64,000 bases of DNA, taken from assembly GCF_012034935.1 (NCBI RefSeq), contig NZ_JAATEN010000001.1, positions 434,001 to 498,000 on the forward strand, written 5' to 3'. The notes under the pieces were generated by a model. The model was not told where the DNA came from. It worked only from the letters and a program-made list of their open reading frames with translations, and searched no databases. The DNA is from Streptomyces zingiberis (GTDB taxonomy: Bacteria > Actinomycetota > Actinomycetes > Streptomycetales > Streptomycetaceae). Position numbers and translations under genes: made by a program. This document shows, one piece after another, positions 16,746 through 23,640 of the stretch. Position 1 is the stretch's first letter. Each line of letters starts with the position of its first letter.

Positions 16746-17190
16746 TCAGGTCGGGACGCCGAGACATGCTTCACCGCTCGGGTATCCCGGCAGGCCGAAC
16801 AGAGGAAAGAGGAGCGCGGTGTCACCGCATGCCGTGATGCTCGCGATGCGGTCGCCGGAGACCTCGACGACCTGGAGCGCCCAGGGCTCGTAGCCGGCCC
16901 CGTCCGTACGGGGGCGGTACTGGCCGAACGCGGGAGAACCCTTCGCCACGGTCGGGATGAGCCGCGCTCCGCGGCAGCCGACGGCGGCCGGTCCGGTCAG
17001 CCACGCTCGATATCGGCCATCCCGCGCATCCACTTCGTGTAGGGCGGCAGGGCCAGGGTGGCGTCGACGTGGAGCAGCAAACCCAGCTCCTCCATGTCGT
17101 ACAGGGAGAACACCGAGGCGTACCGCTCGGCCAGGACTTGCTCGGCGCCGCCGAGTGCCGGGAGGACCCGTTCCGGGCGTGCCCCCGAAA
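16746..17190 (-). pseudogene. Remnant of a SigX5/SigJ-type sigma factor (SnoaL-like C-terminus only)
   Basis: Two frames on the minus strand join into the C-terminal part of a sigma-70 factor with a SnoaL-like domain. RPERVLPALGGAEQVLAERYASVF to YTKWMRGMADIER is in one frame (17179 down to about 17003). WLTGPAAVGCRGARLIPT to ITACGDTALLFPLFGLPG is in the next (to 16746). The switch at about 17002 needs one missing base (GAGCGTGGCTGACC where CGG-TGG-CTG is expected). All of sigma regions 2 and 4 are absent; the homology stops about 80 bp before the first tRNA-Gly 3'-end copy. It was probably truncated by integration or deletion at that att site. Confidence 0.7.
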
Positions 17191-17234
17191 TAGGGCAAGC
17201 GCAGGGCACGTCGTCCGGCAAGAGGTCTAGACAA

Positions 17235-17315
17235 CAAAGAAGCCCCCGGTCACTGCCCTGGGGCCTTTTCATGGAGCGGGTGACGGGAATCGAACCCGCG
17301 CTCCGAGCTTGGGAA
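17235..17315 (-). repeat. First tRNA-Gly 3'-end copy (diverged att site) with terminator-like flank
   Basis: 17272-17315 carries the 3' half of a tRNA-Gly (anticodon loop to CCA) and differs from the copies at 19408 and 31479 at 3 of 44 positions, changes that keep the T-arm paired with the acceptor. The flank 17235-17262 (GGTCACTGCCCTGGGGCC) resembles the terminator hairpin next to the other copies. It is probably the original chromosomal 3' end, displaced when elements inserted. Confidence 0.75.
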
Positions 17316-17414
17316 TCGCCGGGCACTGAAGCAGCAGAACGGCCGCCTACCTGCTGAAACGATCCGATTTAGCGGCCGCGACACCACTCGTGGCTGACCG
17401 CGGTTCGCTCCCCC

Positions 17415-17454
17415 ATCAGGCACGTATCGGGCATGCATCGGGCACGCGGGGCAC
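17415..17454. repeat. Arm-type 11-bp direct repeats, left end of older element
   Basis: Three tandem 11-mers: ATCAGGCACGT, ATCGGGCATGC, ATCGGGCACGC, then a partial GGGGCAC. The regular 11-bp period puts each copy on the same DNA face, as in AICE attP arm sites. Confidence 0.6.
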
Positions 17455-17562
17455 CTTCGGTCCGCAACCTCCTGGTCGGGCGCGGCCATGCCGCAGGTCG
17501 CGGGCGCGGCGCGGTGCGGCGCGGCAGGAGGGAGGCACGGACGGTCGCGGACCGGCGGCGGC

Positions 17563-17590
17563 TTGCTCTATGTAATCGGAGGTATATATC
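17563..17590 (+). promoter_or_regulatory. Probable promoter of the HigB-HigA operon
   Basis: TTGCTC (17563-17568) and TATATC (17585-17590) are 16 bp apart. The ATG at 17600 lies 9 nt after the -10 box and has no purine-rich ribosome site, so the message may be leaderless. Confidence 0.5.
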
Positions 17591-17599
17591 GTTGATTGC

Positions 17600-17968
17600 A
17601 TGACGGAGCGGTGGGAGATTGAAATCGAACCCGAGGTACGGGATTGGCTGGATCTGCTTCCGTTCCGCCTCTACCGACGAGTGGAGGACAAGACGGAACG
17701 TCTTCTGGACGAGCCGACAACGCTAGGTGAACCGTATTCGCGCCACCTGGGCGGCAAACTGCGTGAGCTGCGCTTCGAGCTGGACGGTGACGCCGTGCGC
17801 ATCCCGTACTGGCTCGCCCCTGGGCAGCGCGTCGTTCTGCTGACCGTGTTCCGCAAAACGAAGATGCGTGAGGCAGCGGAAGTCGATCGTGCGCATCAGG
17901 CCCAGAAGGTCTGCGAGGCCGAGCACGGCCGGGCCGAGCACACCTACGATCGGCGCAAGGAGAGCTGA
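17600..17968 (+). CDS. RelE/HigB-type toxin (Gp49-like family)
   Basis: 122-aa toxin of the phage-derived Gp49-like/HigB group, which cleaves mRNA on the ribosome when free of antitoxin. Diagnostic stretches are VRDWLDLLPFRLYRRVEDKTERLL, LGEPYSRHLGGKLRELRFELDGDAVRIPYWLAPGQRVVLLTVFRKTKMR, with the basic RKTKMR segment near the usual active end, followed by a charged helix. Stop and next start share one base (TGATG), the classic coupling in toxin-first HigBA loci. Confidence 0.85.
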   Translation: MTERWEIEIEPEVRDWLDLLPFRLYRRVEDKTERLLDEPTTLGEPYSRHLGGKLRELRFELDGDAVRIPYWLAPGQRVVLLTVFRKTKMREAAEVDRAHQAQKVCEAEHGRAEHTYDRRKES

Positions 17969-18291
17969 TGAACCACAGCACATGGAGGACGCGCCGGGCC
18001 CGGCAGCTTGCGGGTGAGGTCGTGGAGTACGACCAGGAGTACGTCGACGCGCGGCTGGCCGGTGATCTCGGACAGGCGGTCTACGACCGCCGGATCGAGC
18101 TTGGACTGTCCCAGGCCGAACTGGCCGACCGGGCCGGAATGACGCAGCCGCAGGTATCCCGGATGGAGGGCGGCGACACCGTACCCACCCTCCCGCTGCT
18201 GCGACGCCTGGCCAAGGCCCTTGACGGCACCCTTAACGTGACCATCGAAGAGGGTGACTCCTGCGTCACCTTCACTCCGCACGCCGCCTGA
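17968..18291 (+). CDS. HigA-type XRE antitoxin
   Basis: 107-aa antitoxin with a helix-turn-helix: LGQAVYDRRIELGLSQAELADRAGMTQPQVSRMEGGDTVPTLPLLRRLAKALDG (residues about 36-90). This domain usually binds the operon promoter and represses it together with the toxin. The N-terminal 30 residues are probably the toxin-wrapping part. The perfect terminator at 18327 closes the operon. Confidence 0.88.
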   Translation: MNHSTWRTRRARQLAGEVVEYDQEYVDARLAGDLGQAVYDRRIELGLSQAELADRAGMTQPQVSRMEGGDTVPTLPLLRRLAKALDGTLNVTIEEGDSCVTFTPHAA

Positions 18292-18326
18292 TCTCGAGCC
18301 CAGCCCGGCGCGCTGAGGACGGCGTC

Positions 18327-18365
18327 GTGAGGTTCCCCCTGTCCGGCCGACAGGGGGAACCTCAC
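18327..18365. terminator. Strong bidirectional terminator
   Basis: Perfect 17-bp arms (18327-18343 and 18349-18365) with a 5-nt loop between convergent higA and the SRPBCC gene. Confidence 0.8.
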
Positions 18366-18409
18366 TTCGCCAATGAACACCCGGGCTGCGGCTCCGCTGT
18401 TTCGGGCGG

Positions 18410-18847
18410 TCATTCAGCTGTGTCGAGCTGCGTCGCGAGCTGATCCAGGGACGACTGCCAGCCTCCGGAGGCACCGTCAGCGATCGCGGGATCGGCCATG
18501 ACGTGGGTGAACACCAGGAGGCAGCCGCCCCCTTCGTCGCGCAGCTCGAACCTGAGATGATCGTCGAACTCCCTCTCCTCACCGCCCGGGTCGTGCTCGT
18601 CGAAGGCGAACAGCCGCGGCGGGTCGAAGTCGGTGATGGTGGCCGAGTAGATCGTGCCCTCGCCGTCGTCGAAGGTCATGCGACCGTCGGTCCTGGGCTC
18701 CAGCCCCGTCACCCGAAACGGATACCACTGGCTCAGCTGCTGGGGATCGGTGACCGCAAGCCAGACCTTGTCGCGGCTGTGCTTCAGATGACGTTCGAAC
18801 TGCAGGGCAGGCCGGCCGTCGAAGGTGCTGACATTGGTCGCGCTCAT
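18410..18847 (-). CDS. SRPBCC (Aha1-like) domain protein
   Basis: 145-aa protein of the START/AHSA1 fold: FERHLKHSRDKVWLAVTDPQQLSQWYPF, GTIYSATITDFDPPRLFAFDEHD, HLRFELRDEGGGCLLVFTHVMADPAIADGASGGWQSSLDQLATQL. The start is ATG at 18847, 4 bp after the ArsR gene stop, so they form one operon. ArsR/SRPBCC pairs are widespread in actinobacteria; the bound ligand is unknown. Confidence 0.85.
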   Translation of the reverse strand: MSATNVSTFDGRPALQFERHLKHSRDKVWLAVTDPQQLSQWYPFRVTGLEPRTDGRMTFDDGEGTIYSATITDFDPPRLFAFDEHDPGGEEREFDDHLRFELRDEGGGCLLVFTHVMADPAIADGASGGWQSSLDQLATQLDTAE

Positions 18848-18851
18848 GACT

Positions 18852-19199
18852 TCACGGCTCCTCGGTTGACCGACGCGGCCGTTCCTCGGGGGCGTCGGGC
18901 ATCGTTTCCAGGTGTCGTTCCAATGCGTCCAGGCGTTCGGTCCACAGTCGGCGATATGGCGCGAGCCAGGCGTCGAGATCGGCCAACGGCTCCGGGCGGA
19001 GCTCGTACCAGCGACGCTGCGCTTCCGGTCGGACCGTTACCAGCCCGGCCTCACGCAGCACCCGGAAATGCTTGGACACCCGCGGCTGACTCATCCCCAG
19101 TTCGTGGGCGACCTCCCCCACCAGTCGGGGGCGGCCGAGCAGCAGCCCGAGTATCCGTCGCCGTGTGGGGTCGGCCAGCACATCGAACGGCAGGGGCAT
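18852..19199 (-). CDS. ArsR-family repressor
   Basis: 115-aa winged-helix regulator: FDVLADPTRRRILGLLLGRPRLVGEVAHELGMSQPRVSKHFRVLREAGLVTVRPEAQRRWYEL covers the domain (residues 5-68). There is no metal-binding Cys cluster, as in the non-metal ArsR group paired with SRPBCC proteins. ATG at 19199. The palindrome at 19220-19229 just upstream probably provides autorepression. Confidence 0.88.
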   Translation of the reverse strand: MPLPFDVLADPTRRRILGLLLGRPRLVGEVAHELGMSQPRVSKHFRVLREAGLVTVRPEAQRRWYELRPEPLADLDAWLAPYRRLWTERLDALERHLETMPDAPEERPRRSTEEP

Positions 19200-19206
19200 A
19201 CCTTGA

Positions 19207-19241
19207 CCATGCTCCGTCAGTTATATAACGGCAACAGCATA
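19207..19241 (-). promoter_or_regulatory. Promoter/operator of the ArsR-SRPBCC operon
   Basis: A perfect 10-bp palindrome GTTATATAAC (19220-19229) is flanked by paired CCGT/ACGG and ATGCT/AGCAT arms, 21 bp before the ArsR start. The TATAAC it contains would serve as the -10 box, so repressor binding would block the polymerase. Confidence 0.55.
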
Positions 19242-19317
19242 AAACGGATTCGTCTCAGCTGGCCGCCGTGCGGGCTCCACCCCCCGCCCCCGAACACGAT
19301 CGGGCGGACAGGCCCTA

Positions 19318-19350
19318 GTGGCATACGACTGGCACGCGAGTGGCACGCGG
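19318..19350. repeat. Arm-type 11-bp direct repeats, right end of older element
   Basis: AGTGGCATACG, ACTGGCACGCG, AGTGGCACGCG in tandem with an 11-bp period, about 40 bp from the 91-bp duplicated end. Confidence 0.6.
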
Positions 19351-19360
19351 TCCTGAATTG

Positions 19361-19451
19361 GTCTGGACCACAGAAAAAGCCCAGGTCGTTGACCTGGGCC
19401 TTTGTCGTGGAGCGGGTGACGAGAATCGAACTCGCGCTCTGAGCTTGGGAA
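19361..19451 (-). repeat. attL of the AICE: second tRNA-Gly 3'-end copy
   Basis: 91 bp matching 31432-31522 with 3 mismatches; the last 62 bp (19390-19451) are identical. It contains a hairpin (CCCAGGTC/GACCTGGG) and the tRNA-Gly 3' half from the anticodon loop to CCA. After 19451 the sequences diverge, which sets the left end of the element at 19452. Confidence 0.9.
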
Positions 19452-19568
19452 TCACCGTCTCAACGGTGCGGCAAAGCCTCTGACCTGCGGTTATGTGCTT
19501 GTATGCTCGGTGCGGCGCGGTCTGGTATCGCCGTCGTTGACCGTGGCTGACCACCCTATCTGGTGCGC

Positions 19569-19592
19569 TTCTGGTGCGGCCAAGACTGACGG
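19569..19592. repeat. Arm-type direct repeats at the left end of the AICE
   Basis: TCTGGTGCGCT followed by TCTGGTGCGGC with an 11-bp period, near 19570-19592. The same TCTGGTGC unit recurs twice at the right end (about 31399-31420), which would place both pairs around the core in the excised attP. Confidence 0.6.
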
Positions 19593-19894
19593 CGCGCCGC
19601 CCCGACTACGTGTCTGGCCGGTGTATGTACAGCGCCGTTCACCTGCGTTCATGGGCGGCTGGTCCGCCAACGGCTCCGAATTCAGTCCATTCTGATCTTC
19701 CGTGAACGGCATTGAATGAGAAGGAAAATGAGACGGCCTGCTCTAGAATCGTTAGCATCATCGCGTTCAGGAGCACCTGAATATTTGCCTTTCGGAGGTC
19801 GCTACAGATCGTCGCCGATGCGCGATCTCTAGGTAGATGCCGAGTGCAGGTCGACGCAATACCAGGGCGGTAGACGAGCAGGAGAAGACCGAAA

Positions 19895-20584
19895 GTGAGA
19901 AATTCTCAACGGCGAGACCGCGTTCGTATGGCCCGGCAACAACCACGCCCCTATTCCGTAAAGAGTCCGAGAAAAAGACAGTCTGAGGTGAGACGGTGGC
20001 GTCGTATTGCATGGGCGCACATCGGCGCCGTGGTGGGTGCCGTGGCGGCTATCGGTGGTCTTATCTTCACTGGTATCGCGACGTACTACAGCGCCTGGGT
20101 GGCTCAAGATCAGCTGGAGCAGTCCCGGGATGAGAGTGTGCAGAAGGCTCGCGACCAGGCATCTCGGGTCACATTCTGGGAGGAGAACTCTTTATACGGG
20201 AAGACCAGGGAGATTCATCTCGTGAACCGCTCACCGGACCCCGTCTCTCTCATTCAGGTGGTTATTCGTGTAAGCGGTCCGGTCGAGGATAATCGACTGC
20301 TTCTGGCTGACAGGAATCTCCCTCCGTGTACGGAAATTGCGTTCAATGCGGCCGATTTGATCATCTCGCCCACCGCCAAAGATAATTCATTCCTGGGCGA
20401 CGCAACCTGGAGGATTGAGAGTCTCACCTTTACCGACCGCAATGGGCGTGTTTGGGTTCGTTCCCCAATCTTTCTTTCCCGCAAGGATCAAGTGCAGGGT
20501 TTTAATGATCGAGTCACTGGATCTGCTCTACCCAGCAAACCGGCTGAGGTGAAAAAGGTTTCCCTCTGCGGGCAGGGCGTGTAG
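19895..20584 (+). CDS. AICE cargo: single-pass membrane protein, unknown
   Basis: 229-aa protein starting at GTG 19895 after GGAGAAG. A very basic N-terminus (about residues 1-40) is followed by one membrane helix (HIGAVVGAVAAIGGLIFTGIATYYS, about 42-66), then a charged linker (VAQDQLEQSRDESVQKARDQA). A soluble domain of about 130 residues contains IHLVNRSPDPVSLIQVVIRVSG and WRIESLTFTDRNGRVWVRSP, which look like a beta-sandwich. Similar anchored proteins of unknown function occur in Streptomyces, and I cannot name a family. Base composition is richer in A/T than the AICE backbone, so it was acquired separately. Confidence 0.6.
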   Translation: MRNSQRRDRVRMARQQPRPYSVKSPRKRQSEVRRWRRIAWAHIGAVVGAVAAIGGLIFTGIATYYSAWVAQDQLEQSRDESVQKARDQASRVTFWEENSLYGKTREIHLVNRSPDPVSLIQVVIRVSGPVEDNRLLLADRNLPPCTEIAFNAADLIISPTAKDNSFLGDATWRIESLTFTDRNGRVWVRSPIFLSRKDQVQGFNDRVTGSALPSKPAEVKKVSLCGQGV

Positions 20585-20586
20585 AA

Positions 20587-20631
20587 CTGCTGGGCGTTTC
20601 TGCCACCTTTGTCGACAAAGCGCCTCAGCAG
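20587..20631 (+). terminator. Hairpin after the membrane cargo gene
   Basis: Stem CTGCTGGGCG (20587-20596) with CGCCTCAGCAG (20621-20631), one bulge, enclosing the perfect palindrome TTTGTCGACAAA (20608-20619), 3 bp after the stop. It separates this gene from the HEPN gene. Confidence 0.5.
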
Positions 20632-20811
20632 AGTCGTGCGCGTCTCTGAGTTGCCTTAATTTGTCAAGTGGGAGGCATGCTAGGCGCTGCACACGGATTT
20701 TTTACGTCTGACGTAGACGAGTAAGTTCACGCCTGGACTGTGAACCTGTGTAGGCTACAATCCGTTGTCGACCGTAATGCGGTCGGCGGGGAGTGGCGAA
20801 TGGGAGGGATC

Positions 20812-21408
20812 GTGACGTCATCTGCGTATTTGGGATGGTCAGGCGCGAGAAAAAGAAGAATAGATGAATTATTTTCAGTTCACGCAAGCGTTGGGGGCAC
20901 TGGGCCGGGTAGAAGATGGCAGACAAGTCAGCTTAACTGGTCGATAACGCTGCGTCTGGCTGGAGAATTTCAGGGATTTGCGAGAGATTTGCACGATGAA
21001 GCTTCCGACGCGCTATGTGATCCCATCTCCAAAACCGATCCTGGCTTGTCTGTAGTACTCAGGAGTGGTTTGTCGCGGGCGCGTAAATTGGATAAGGGGA
21101 ACGCTCAACCCGCGGCGCTTGGCAACGATTTCTCCTACCTAGGGTTGTCGCTGTGGCCGGCGCTCAAGAGAGCTAACATTAAGGCCGCTAAGTGGAATGA
21201 TGATCTTGAGTCGCTAAACATAGCCCGTAACGCAATCGCTCACGATGATCAAGATGAATTTCTGAAGCTTCAGCAGCGCAATATTTACCCGATTACTTTG
21301 ACTGTAATTAAGCGGTGGTCTCGCGCTTTGGATGGCCTGGCTGTGGCGATGGACGCTGTGGTGGGAGACTATCTGGCCGGGTTTCTTGGTGGTCAGCGAC
21401 CGTGGTGA
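20812..21408 (+). CDS. AICE cargo: HEPN-motif protein, putative RNase/toxin
   Basis: 198-aa, mostly helical protein. GTG at 20812 follows GGGAGGG closely; ATG at 20800 is an alternative. Near the C-terminal half, LESLNIARNAIAHDDQDEF carries R139-x4-H144, the Rx4-6H signature of HEPN ribonucleases, on a predicted helix. Earlier segments are QLNWSITLRLAGEFQGFARDLHDEASDAL and RKLDKGNAQPAALGNDFSYLGLSLWPAL; related sequences in actinobacteria are annotated hypothetical. Many HEPN proteins act in toxin-antitoxin or phage-abortive systems. The next gene starts 8 bp later and is its likely partner. The motif is seen; activity is inferred. Confidence 0.6.
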   Translation: MTSSAYLGWSGARKRRIDELFSVHASVGGTGPGRRWQTSQLNWSITLRLAGEFQGFARDLHDEASDALCDPISKTDPGLSVVLRSGLSRARKLDKGNAQPAALGNDFSYLGLSLWPALKRANIKAAKWNDDLESLNIARNAIAHDDQDEFLKLQQRNIYPITLTVIKRWSRALDGLAVAMDAVVGDYLAGFLGGQRPW

Positions 21409-21416
21409 GGAGAATC

Positions 21417-22049
21417 ATGGATGTTCCGGAGCCTGGCGCCGAAGTGCAGGTGCCATGGGGGCTTGACATGTTGCTAGGGACTGTTCAGCGAACCTATGAC
21501 ACTGGGCGAGGGCCGCAAGCGGTCGTTCGTGTTCACGTTCCCGGTGTGAGTGGTTCCAGCGTTGACGATGTAACTGTGACACTACCCGTTAGTGCTCTGG
21601 AGCCGGTTCCGGAATCTGGTGGACCAGAAGAGGCTGCTGGATCATGGGTGAGTGGTCTTGCTTACGAGCGTCAAGTATTTCCGCAGCTAGAGGCCGTTCT
21701 GTTGGATATTGATCCCACGGGGGAAACGCGTGTAGCCATTGAGGGGTTGGAGCCAGGTCATGATTTCTACGTATATCGGATGCTACCTAATTCTCCGACG
21801 TTCAACATCCTTTGCCTTGGGGTAATTAAGTACACGCAAAAAAAATCCTTCCCGATTAGTCGCGTGCAGGAAGAACTGCGAAAATTTCGCGGAATGGTCG
21901 AGCCCGTGCTTCTTGTCGCTAACGCGGATGTGGCGCCGCAAGGCAAGAAAATCATGGAATCTAGCGACCTCAAGGTAGTTTGGCAGAAATGGCGCAACGA
22001 AAGCGACAACTTGGAGCTTAAGGAAACGCTGGCCAGTCTCCTTCGTTGA
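21417..22049 (+). CDS. AICE cargo: unknown protein paired with the HEPN gene
   Basis: 210-aa protein; ATG at 21417 with GAGGAG 5 nt upstream and only 8 bp from the HEPN stop, so co-translated. The N-terminal 65 residues (VQVPWGLDMLLGTVQRTYDTGRGPQAVVRVHV, VDDVTVTLPVSALEPVPE) look like a small beta-barrel (SH3-like). A linker leads to a C-terminal alpha/beta part: FNILCLGVIKYTQKKSFPISRVQEELRKFRGMVEPVLLVANAD. That part has a nuclease-like or Rossmann-like order, but no clear catalytic set. A run of eight A bases near 21838 and overall A/T-richness mark it as foreign. Function unknown; antitoxin, sensor or effector partner are all possible. Confidence 0.55.
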   Translation: MDVPEPGAEVQVPWGLDMLLGTVQRTYDTGRGPQAVVRVHVPGVSGSSVDDVTVTLPVSALEPVPESGGPEEAAGSWVSGLAYERQVFPQLEAVLLDIDPTGETRVAIEGLEPGHDFYVYRMLPNSPTFNILCLGVIKYTQKKSFPISRVQEELRKFRGMVEPVLLVANADVAPQGKKIMESSDLKVVWQKWRNESDNLELKETLASLLR

Positions 22050-22249
22050 TATTCTGTTCTTCGTGGCTCAAGTTATCCGCTCTGCGGCCCAAATGGTGCA
22101 TTCTGCGCCTAGGGGTCACGGAAGGATCAATCGGAGTCGCCTTATTCTTTTGATTATCGCGTCATGCGCGCGTCGCTCACGCTTTTCAGAATTAGAGGGG
22201 GGATCTATTGCTGTGGACTCCCGCCGCCTCGGCCCACCACTCATCCCCT

Positions 22250-22399
22250 GCTCCCATCCCGTCTGCCGTCGACCCACACACCGTGGAGCGGGCGCGGCCC
22301 CGGGCGTCCAGGTGGAGCGCGCCACTGTACGAAGGACCTGGACGCCCGGGGCCGCGTCTGCTCGGCTCTGCCTGGGTCGACGGCAGACGGGATGGGAGC
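22250..22399. repeat. 150-bp giant imperfect palindrome (candidate sso, clt or dso)
   Basis: Two 64-bp arms (22250-22313 and 22336-22399) with a 22-bp loop. The outer 27 bp of each arm are perfectly complementary (22250-22276 with 22373-22399), as are the inner 20 bp (22294-22313 with 22336-22355). The 17-bp middle blocks are only about half complementary. It lies in the 588-bp gene-free interval 22050-22637 inside the AICE. A rolling-circle element needs a structured single-strand origin, and a TraB-type system needs a cis locus; either would fit. Confidence 0.75.
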
Positions 22400-22637
22400 C
22401 CTCCACGCACGCCACCAACTCCCCGGCACTCGCGTACGGCGCCCCGTCTATCCCGGAGCCTGAGCGCCCCCGCCGGAGGCATCCGTCTCTGAGGTCTGGC
22501 GGCTGATCGCTGCGAGCGCGGGCCGGGCGCCGGCCGGGGTGGAGCGGGGCGGAGACAGGAGCGCAGGCCCGGCCGGGGGTCGGGCCGCGTGCGGTGAGCG
22601 GAGCGAGCCGCCTTGAACCCGTAGAGAAGGTTGTAAC

Positions 22638-23021
22638 TCACCCGTGCAGGGTGGGCCGGAACTGCTCCGCGCAGGTAGGGATGTTGGTGTCTTGGCGGTG
22701 TGCGAGCGGGAGCATGAGTACGGGGCGGGCTGTCCAGGTGATCTGTATGCCGTTGCAGTGGACGGACAGGGCGCAGGGTTCGGCGTCGAGCAGGGCTCTG
22801 GTGGTGGTCGTGCGGCCCTCGGTGAGCCAGTTCCAGGCGGCTGCGGACTCGAGTGGTTCCAGGGCTGACGCGACGGTCCGCAAGGCCACCGCTATCCAGC
22901 GGACGGCCTGCGGGGCTGAGGTGGCGTCGAAGGCGGCCAGGAGTAGGGGCTGACCGCTGGGGTGTTCGGCGCTGGTCGTCCAGCATTCGCACCAGTAGGC
23001 GGCACGGGTGGTCGCCTTCAC
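22638..23021 (-). CDS. Conserved small AICE-associated protein
   Basis: 127-aa protein, GTG at 23021, overlapping the preceding 42-aa gene by 4 nt. It has TRAAYWCECW (two close Cys), QPLLLAAFDATSAPQAVRWIAVALRTVASALEPLESAAAWNWLTEGR, and a C-terminal WTARPVLMLPLAHRQDTNIPTC. I recall similar proteins in Streptomyces next to an RsbW-like ATPase and a 40-residue protein, as here. Function unknown. Confidence 0.6.
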   Translation of the reverse strand: MKATTRAAYWCECWTTSAEHPSGQPLLLAAFDATSAPQAVRWIAVALRTVASALEPLESAAAWNWLTEGRTTTTRALLDAEPCALSVHCNGIQITWTARPVLMLPLAHRQDTNIPTCAEQFRPTLHG

Positions 23022-23146
23022 CGGAGGACCCCGGACGGGTAGGCCGCCAGGACGTAACGGGTGTCCTCGTCGGTGAGGTTGAGTCGGTGGTCCGGGAACT
23101 CTCGGGTGGTCGGGGGTAAGGCGCCCGTCAGAGTCGTGGTCAGCAC
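23018..23146 (-). CDS. 42-aa conserved protein of the ATPase cluster
   Basis: A short frame (GTG at 23146, GGAGAAG 5 nt upstream) encoding LTGALPPTTREFPDHRLNLTDEDTRYVLAAYPSGVLR. It overlaps the ATPase gene by 7 nt upstream and the 127-aa gene by 4 nt downstream, strong evidence for translation as part of the operon. Function unknown. Confidence 0.55.
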   Translation of the reverse strand: MLTTTLTGALPPTTREFPDHRLNLTDEDTRYVLAAYPSGVLR

Positions 23147-23595
23147 AGGGCTTCTCCTCGGCGGTCTTCTCCGTGGCGGCCTGGGTGGCGTGGGCTGGTG
23201 AAGAGTTCCGCCGTGACGGTGCGGCCCTCGTGGGTGTCGTGGATGACGAGGCGGTGGGCGAGTGCGGTGACCATGGCCAGTCCGCGGCCGTGTACGGCGT
23301 CGTCTCCGGGGTGGCCGGCCTTCGGGGTGGAGGTGGTGGAACCGGCGTCGGTGACGGAGAGCGCGAGGACCTGCGGCGAGAGGGCAAGGGCCAGGTGGAA
23401 GCTGCCGCAGGGGTGGCCGCTGGCGGTGTGGAGGACGGCGTTCGAGCTGAGTTCGCTGACGATCAGCTCGGCGTCGTCGGCGCACGGGTTGCCCCGGAGG
23501 ATGTCGCGTGTCCAGCGGCGGGCCCGGCTGACCTCTTCGGGAAATCCTGGGCAAGTCAGTCCCCAGACTCTCGGACTGCTCGTATACTCGTGCAT
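23140..23595 (-). CDS. RsbW/SpoIIAB-like ATP-binding protein
   Basis: 151-aa GHKL-fold ATPase of the anti-sigma/serine-kinase type common in Streptomyces. The N-box ELSSNAVLHT, the G1-like VTDAGST and the G2 box GRGLAMVTAL are present, after RRWTRDILRGNPCADDAELIVSEL. The ATG at 23595 has AAGGA upstream. An operator-like palindrome at 23586-23601 overlaps the start, so the KorSA-like repressor may control it. It heads a three-gene leftward operon. Confidence 0.8.
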   Translation of the reverse strand: MHEYTSSPRVWGLTCPGFPEEVSRARRWTRDILRGNPCADDAELIVSELSSNAVLHTASGHPCGSFHLALALSPQVLALSVTDAGSTTSTPKAGHPGDDAVHGRGLAMVTALAHRLVIHDTHEGRTVTAELFTSPRHPGRHGEDRRGEALC

Positions 23596-23601
23596 ACAAG
23601 T
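23586..23601. promoter_or_regulatory. Operator 1, KorSA-like palindrome
   Basis: ACTCGT-GCAT-ACAAGT, an imperfect 16-bp dyad overlapping the ATPase start codon. It matches the sites at 24996 and 25071. Confidence 0.55.
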
Positions 23602-23640
23602 TCCTTCGTGCTGGTAGGCCGCCGGTGGGGCGGGCTTCGG

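Larger units (their letters stand above)
17272..19451. mobile_element. Degenerate older element in the tRNA-Gly array
   Basis: About 2.2 kb bounded by two tRNA-Gly 3'-end copies. Just inside each boundary are 11-bp-period direct repeats of GGCAC type (17415-17454 and 19318-19350), like integrase arm sites. The content is a RelE/HigB-HigA pair and an ArsR/SRPBCC pair. No integrase remains. The right 91 bp (19361-19451) match the right end of the intact AICE with 3 mismatches. The reading as a decayed AICE-like element is an inference from this symmetry. Confidence 0.55.

Noticed and set aside
17272..17315. Functional second tRNA-Gly gene
   Set aside because: Only the 3' half exists; there is no D-arm or 5' acceptor strand next to it.
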